From Streptomyces sp. PT12 (GTDB taxonomy: Bacteria > Actinomycetota > Actinomycetes > Streptomycetales > Streptomycetaceae), in NCBI RefSeq assembly GCF_003311645.1, contig NZ_QEST01000131.1, forward strand, positions 1-64,000: DNA of 64,000 nt. Reading direction: 5' to 3'. The notes below the pieces were generated by a model, which was given only the letters and a program-made list of their open reading frames with translations, searched no databases and was not told the origin of the DNA. The translations under genes were made by a program, and so were the position numbers. Below are positions 61,055 to 64,000 of the stretch, in pieces (the first letter of the stretch is position 1; each line of letters starts with the position of its first letter).

Positions 61055-62010
61055 ACGACGCCCCGCACGCCCGGCTCGCCGCCGCCCGGGCCGCCGGGCT
61101 GCTGCTCGGCTTCGCCGCCGACCGGCTGTTCGGCGACCCGCGCCGCCGCCACCCGGTGGCGGGCTTCGGCGCCGCGGCCTCGGCCCTGGAGCGGCGGATG
61201 TACGCCGACAGCCGCGCCCTGGGCCTTGCCCACACCGGAACGCTTGTCGCGGGGGCCGTCCTGGCCGGCCACGCCGCGGCCCGCCTCACCCAGCGGCGCC
61301 CGCTCGCCCACGCCGCCCTCACCGCGGCCGCCACCTGGGCGGTGCTCGGCGGCCGCTCCCTCGAACGCGAGGCGCTCGCCGTCCACGCCCTTGTCGAACG
61401 CGGCGACCTGCCCGCGGCGCGGCGGCGGCTCACCCACCTGGTCGGGCGCGACACCGGAGCCCTCGACGAGCCCGGCATCGCCAGGGCCGTGGTCGAGTCC
61501 GTCGCCGAGAACACCTCGGACGCCGTCGTGGCGCCCCTGGTGTGGGGCGCGTTCGCCGGTGTCCCCGGGCTGCTCGGCCACCGCGCGGCCAACACCCTCG
61601 ACGCCATGGTGGGGCACCGTTCGCCCCGGTACGCGCGGTTCGGCTGGGCCGCGGCCCGGCTCGACGACGTGCTCAACCTGCCGGGCTCGCGGCTCGGCGG
61701 CCTCCTCACCGCGGCGGCGGAGCCGTCCCGGGCGGGCCCGGCGCTCGCGGCCTGGCGCGCGGACGCCGCCGCCCACCCCAGCCCGAACGCCGGTGTCGTG
61801 GAGGCGGCCTTCGCCGGATCGCTCGGCGTCCGCCTCGGCGGCACCAACCGCTATGGCGCCAGGGTCGAGCACCGCGCGGTCCTCGGCACCGGGCGCCCCG
61901 CGGGGCGGGCCGACATCCCGCGGGCCGCCGCGCTCGCGCGCCGGGTCGGCGCCGGGGCCGCCCTGGTGGCGGCCGGTGTCGCCCTGGCCCGCGCGGGCCG
62001 CCGCCGTTGA
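61051..62010 (+). CDS. cobD: adenosylcobinamide-phosphate synthase
   Basis: A 319-residue CobD/CbiB integral membrane protein that attaches the aminopropanol arm. The N-terminus LLLGFAADRLFGDPRRRHPV is the family start, and SVAENTSDAVVAPLVWGAFAG and RFGWAAARLDDVLNLPGSRL are conserved blocks. Several hydrophobic segments are seen. The GTG at 61051 overlaps the CobBC stop by 4 bp. It converges with cobK. Confidence 0.93.
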   Translation: MNDAPHARLAAARAAGLLLGFAADRLFGDPRRRHPVAGFGAAASALERRMYADSRALGLAHTGTLVAGAVLAGHAAARLTQRRPLAHAALTAAATWAVLGGRSLEREALAVHALVERGDLPAARRRLTHLVGRDTGALDEPGIARAVVESVAENTSDAVVAPLVWGAFAGVPGLLGHRAANTLDAMVGHRSPRYARFGWAAARLDDVLNLPGSRLGGLLTAAAEPSRAGPALAAWRADAAAHPSPNAGVVEAAFAGSLGVRLGGTNRYGARVEHRAVLGTGRPAGRADIPRAAALARRVGAGAALVAAGVALARAGRRR

Positions 62011-62017
62011 CGCGCTG

Positions 62018-62737
62018 TCACCGCGGCCCGAGGACCCACGCGGCCGCCTCGTCGACGTCGTGGACCGTGGGAACGCCCGAGGGGCCGGGCGGGCGGCGGA
62101 CGACGACCACCGGCACGGACAGCCGCGCGGCGGCGGCCATCTTCGGCCAGGTGAAGGTGCCGCCCGAGTCCTTGGTGACGAGCACGTCGACGGCGTGGCG
62201 GCGCATCAACTCCAGCTCGCCGTCCAGGTGATAGGGCCCCCGGCTGGTGATCAGCCGCCACCGCCCGGGCAGCGGCAGGGCCGGGGGGTCCACGACGCGG
62301 GCGACGACGGGGCGGTGGGCGAGCGCCGGCACGAAGCGGCCCAGCTCCTGGCGGCCCACCGTCAGGAACGGGCGGGCGCCGAGCGCCGCCGCCTCGTCGG
62401 CAGCCCGCTCGTGCGTGCCGACCCACCTCCAGCCGGGACGTGGCTCCCACCCCGGGCGTTCGAGGCGCAGCAGGGGCACATCGGTGCAGGCGGCCGCCGC
62501 GTTCGCGGTCATGCCCACGGCGAACGGATGGGTGGCGTCGACGACCGCGTCATAGCCCGCGAGCGCGGCGCGCAGCCCGGGAACGCCGCCGAAGCCCCCG
62601 AAGCGGACCCGCCCGACGGGCAGTCGGGGCCGCGCCACGCGCCCGGCCAGGGACGTCGTGACGTCGACGCCCTCGCCGACCAGGCGCGCCGCGAGCGCGC
62701 GGGCCTCCGATGTGCCGCCGAGCAGCAGCAGCCTCAT
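62018..62737 (-). CDS. cobK: precorrin-6A reductase
   Basis: A 239-residue CobK/CbiJ enzyme. [20 protein letters not shown] is the family start, [20 protein letters not shown] the middle block and [18 protein letters not shown] the end block with the conserved Lys-Asp-Ser-Gly. The ATG at 62737 overlaps the cobQ stop by 4 bp. The stop faces cobD with a 7-bp gap. Confidence 0.94.
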   Translation of the reverse strand: MRLLLLGGTSEARALAARLVGEGVDVTTSLAGRVARPRLPVGRVRFGGFGGVPGLRAALAGYDAVVDATHPFAVGMTANAAAACTDVPLLRLERPGWEPRPGWRWVGTHERAADEAAALGARPFLTVGRQELGRFVPALAHRPVVARVVDPPALPLPGRWRLITSRGPYHLDGELELMRRHAVDVLVTKDSGGTFTWPKMAAAARLSVPVVVVRRPPGPSGVPTVHDVDEAAAWVLGPR

Positions 62738-64000
62738 GCCGCGCCCCCGGGGGCCAGGACCGGCAGCCCGGGGGGCGCCCCGTCCCTGGCAAGCGCCAGC
62801 AGCGCGCCGACGTCGAGATGGCGCTCGACCAGATCGGCGATCAGCTCGACGCGGCGCTCGCGGGCCGCCGCGAAGCTCACCCCGGACGGGGCCAGGCCGA
62901 GCGTCTCGGCCAGGAACGCCGAGCGCAGGGCGTCGCCCTCGAAGGCGCCGTGCCACAGCGTGCCGAAGACGTTGCCCGCCCGAACGCCGCCGAGGAACTC
63001 CCGGGCGGAGCCGCCGACCGTGACGCGCCCGTGGTGGATCTCGTAGCCCGCCGCGGGCACGCCCAGCGCCGTCCCCTTCGGCAGCCGCAGCGTCTTGGCC
63101 TCGGCGAACTCGGTGCGCACATCGAGCAGTCCGAGCCCGTCGACGTCCGAGCCCGCCGCCCCCTCCACGCCATGCGGGTCGGCGATGCGGCGGCCCAGCA
63201 GCTGGAAGCCGCCGCAGATCCCGAGCAGCGGCTTGCCCCGGCGCGCGTGGTCTGCGATGGCGCGGTCGAGGCCCCTGGCCCGCAGCCAGGCGAGGTCGGC
63301 GAGCGTGGCGCGGGTGCCGGGCAGCACCAGCAGGTCGGCGTCGGCGACGTCCCGCGGATCGGAGGCGAACACGACGTCGAGGTCGGGTTCGAGGCCGAGC
63401 GCGTCCATGTCGGTGACGTTGCTGATCCTCGGGAGCCTGACGACCACGACGCGCCGCGCGCCGTCGCGGTCCGACCGCCGCCCCACCAGGTCGAGGGCGT
63501 CCTCCGCGTCCAGCCACAGCCCGGGCGCCCACGGAAGAACGCCGAACACCCGCCGCCCCGTGAGGCGTTCCAGGTCGGCCAGCCCGGGGCGGAGCAGGTC
63601 GCCATCGCCCCTGAACCTGTTCACCACGAACCCCGCGATCAGCGCCTGGTCGGCCGCCCCGAGCAGCCCCACCGTTCCGTACAGGGCGGCGAAGACGCCG
63701 CCCCTGTCGATGTCGCCGACGACGACGGCGGGCAGCGAGGCGTGCCGGGCGAGGCCCATGTTCACATAGTCGCTCGCCCGCAGGTTGATCTCGGCGGGGG
63801 AGCCCGCGCCCTCGGCCACGACCACGTCGTGCCGCGCGGCCAGGTCGTCGAACGCGCCGTGCGCGGCCTCGGCGAGGTGCCGTCGCCCCGTGGCGAAGTC
63901 CCGTGCGGAGACCTCGCCCGCCGGGTGCCCGAGCAGCACCACATGGCTGCGCCGGTCGCCACCCGGCTTGAGCAGCACCGGGTTCATGGCGGGCTCGGGG
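62734..64000 (-). CDS. cobQ: cobyric acid synthase (partial; start outside the window)
   Basis: The C-terminal 420 or so residues of CobQ/CbiP, which amidates four side chains of the corrin ring using glutamine. [20 protein letters not shown] at the window edge is internal in this family, so the start lies to the right. [33 protein letters not shown] and the glutaminase site [12 protein letters not shown] (Cys) with the late GYEIHHGRV follow. It is coupled to cobK by a 4-bp overlap. Confidence 0.95.
   Translation of the reverse strand, partial: PEPAMNPVLLKPGGDRRSHVVLLGHPAGEVSARDFATGRRHLAEAAHGAFDDLAARHDVVVAEGAGSPAEINLRASDYVNMGLARHASLPAVVVGDIDRGGVFAALYGTVGLLGAADQALIAGFVVNRFRGDGDLLRPGLADLERLTGRRVFGVLPWAPGLWLDAEDALDLVGRRSDRDGARRVVVVRLPRISNVTDMDALGLEPDLDVVFASDPRDVADADLLVLPGTRATLADLAWLRARGLDRAIADHARRGKPLLGICGGFQLLGRRIADPHGVEGAAGSDVDGLGLLDVRTEFAEAKTLRLPKGTALGVPAAGYEIHHGRVTVGGSAREFLGGVRAGNVFGTLWHGAFEGDALRSAFLAETLGLAPSGVSFAAARERRVELIADLVERHLDVGALLALARDGAPPGLPVLAPGGAA

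Overview
The window is a 64 kb piece of a very GC-rich actinomycete chromosome. Strong third-position GC, GTG starts, 4-bp ATGA/GTGA gene overlaps, sugar importers without their own ATPase gene, DUF5709/DUF2267/DUF2332 families and a modular PKS relic all point to Streptomyces or a close relative. The species cannot be named from sequence alone. No rRNA, tRNA or CRISPR array was found.

Layout. (1) 1-15 kb is mostly housekeeping: the 3' end of sbcC, a DUF885 metallopeptidase-like gene, a GNAT acetyltransferase, a scar where a MocR regulator and a SigJ-type sigma factor have been cut and joined, a secreted metallophosphoesterase, an SDR, a DasR-like GntR regulator with a dre-like operator, a ROK regulator, purB, an SGNH hydrolase and a carotenoid-type FAD oxidoreductase. 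(2) 15-21 kb holds an ABC exporter followed by the wreck of a modular type I polyketide synthase. Pieces of AT, KR, docking, KS, AT and TE remain, with large parts missing. (3) 21-30.5 kb is a minus-strand carbohydrate locus read from right to left: FCD-type GntR regulator, DapA-type lyase/aldolase, IlvD/Edd-type sugar-acid dehydratase, Gfo/Idh/MocA dehydrogenase, two sugar permeases, a lipoprotein binding protein and a second Gfo/Idh/MocA dehydrogenase. (4) 30.7-37 kb carries small metabolic and hypothetical genes, including a frameshifted questin-oxidase-like gene. (5) 36.9-46.4 kb is a rhamnose locus. The minus-strand unit rhaI, rhaEW (aldolase-SDR fusion), rhaB, lutA, lutB, lutC would take L-rhamnose to DHAP plus lactaldehyde, then lactate, then pyruvate. 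The divergent rhaM (mutarotase) is followed by a LacI regulator. The divergent region has two promoters, each with a LacI-type palindrome just downstream of its -10 box. (6) 46.8-50.2 kb is a decayed stretch: remnants of an ISAzo13-type transposase and of TnpB with its right-end hairpin, a truncated NIPSNAP gene, a TetR regulator and an alcohol dehydrogenase gene interrupted by an in-frame amber codon. (7) 50.2-64 kb is an aerobic cobalamin cluster (cobG, cobH, cobIJ, cobM, cobL, a ChlI/ChlD-type chelatase, cobO, a cobB-cobC fusion, cobD, cobK, and cobQ cut by the window end) with two cobalamin riboswitches.

How it fits together. The window supports two sugar-catabolic modules under different regulator families and a nearly complete corrin-ring and lower-axial-arm assembly line fed back by B12 riboswitches. 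It also holds an unusual number of broken genes for one window: MocR, sigJ, the gene at 13 kb, PKS, questin oxidase, two transposases, NIPSNAP and ADH. The PKS and frameshift cases could be real decay or assembly/sequencing error; raw reads would settle this. The most notable points are the rhamnose-to-pyruvate operon with built-in lactate oxidation, the multi-deletion PKS, the MocR/SigJ junction and the preserved TnpB right end.
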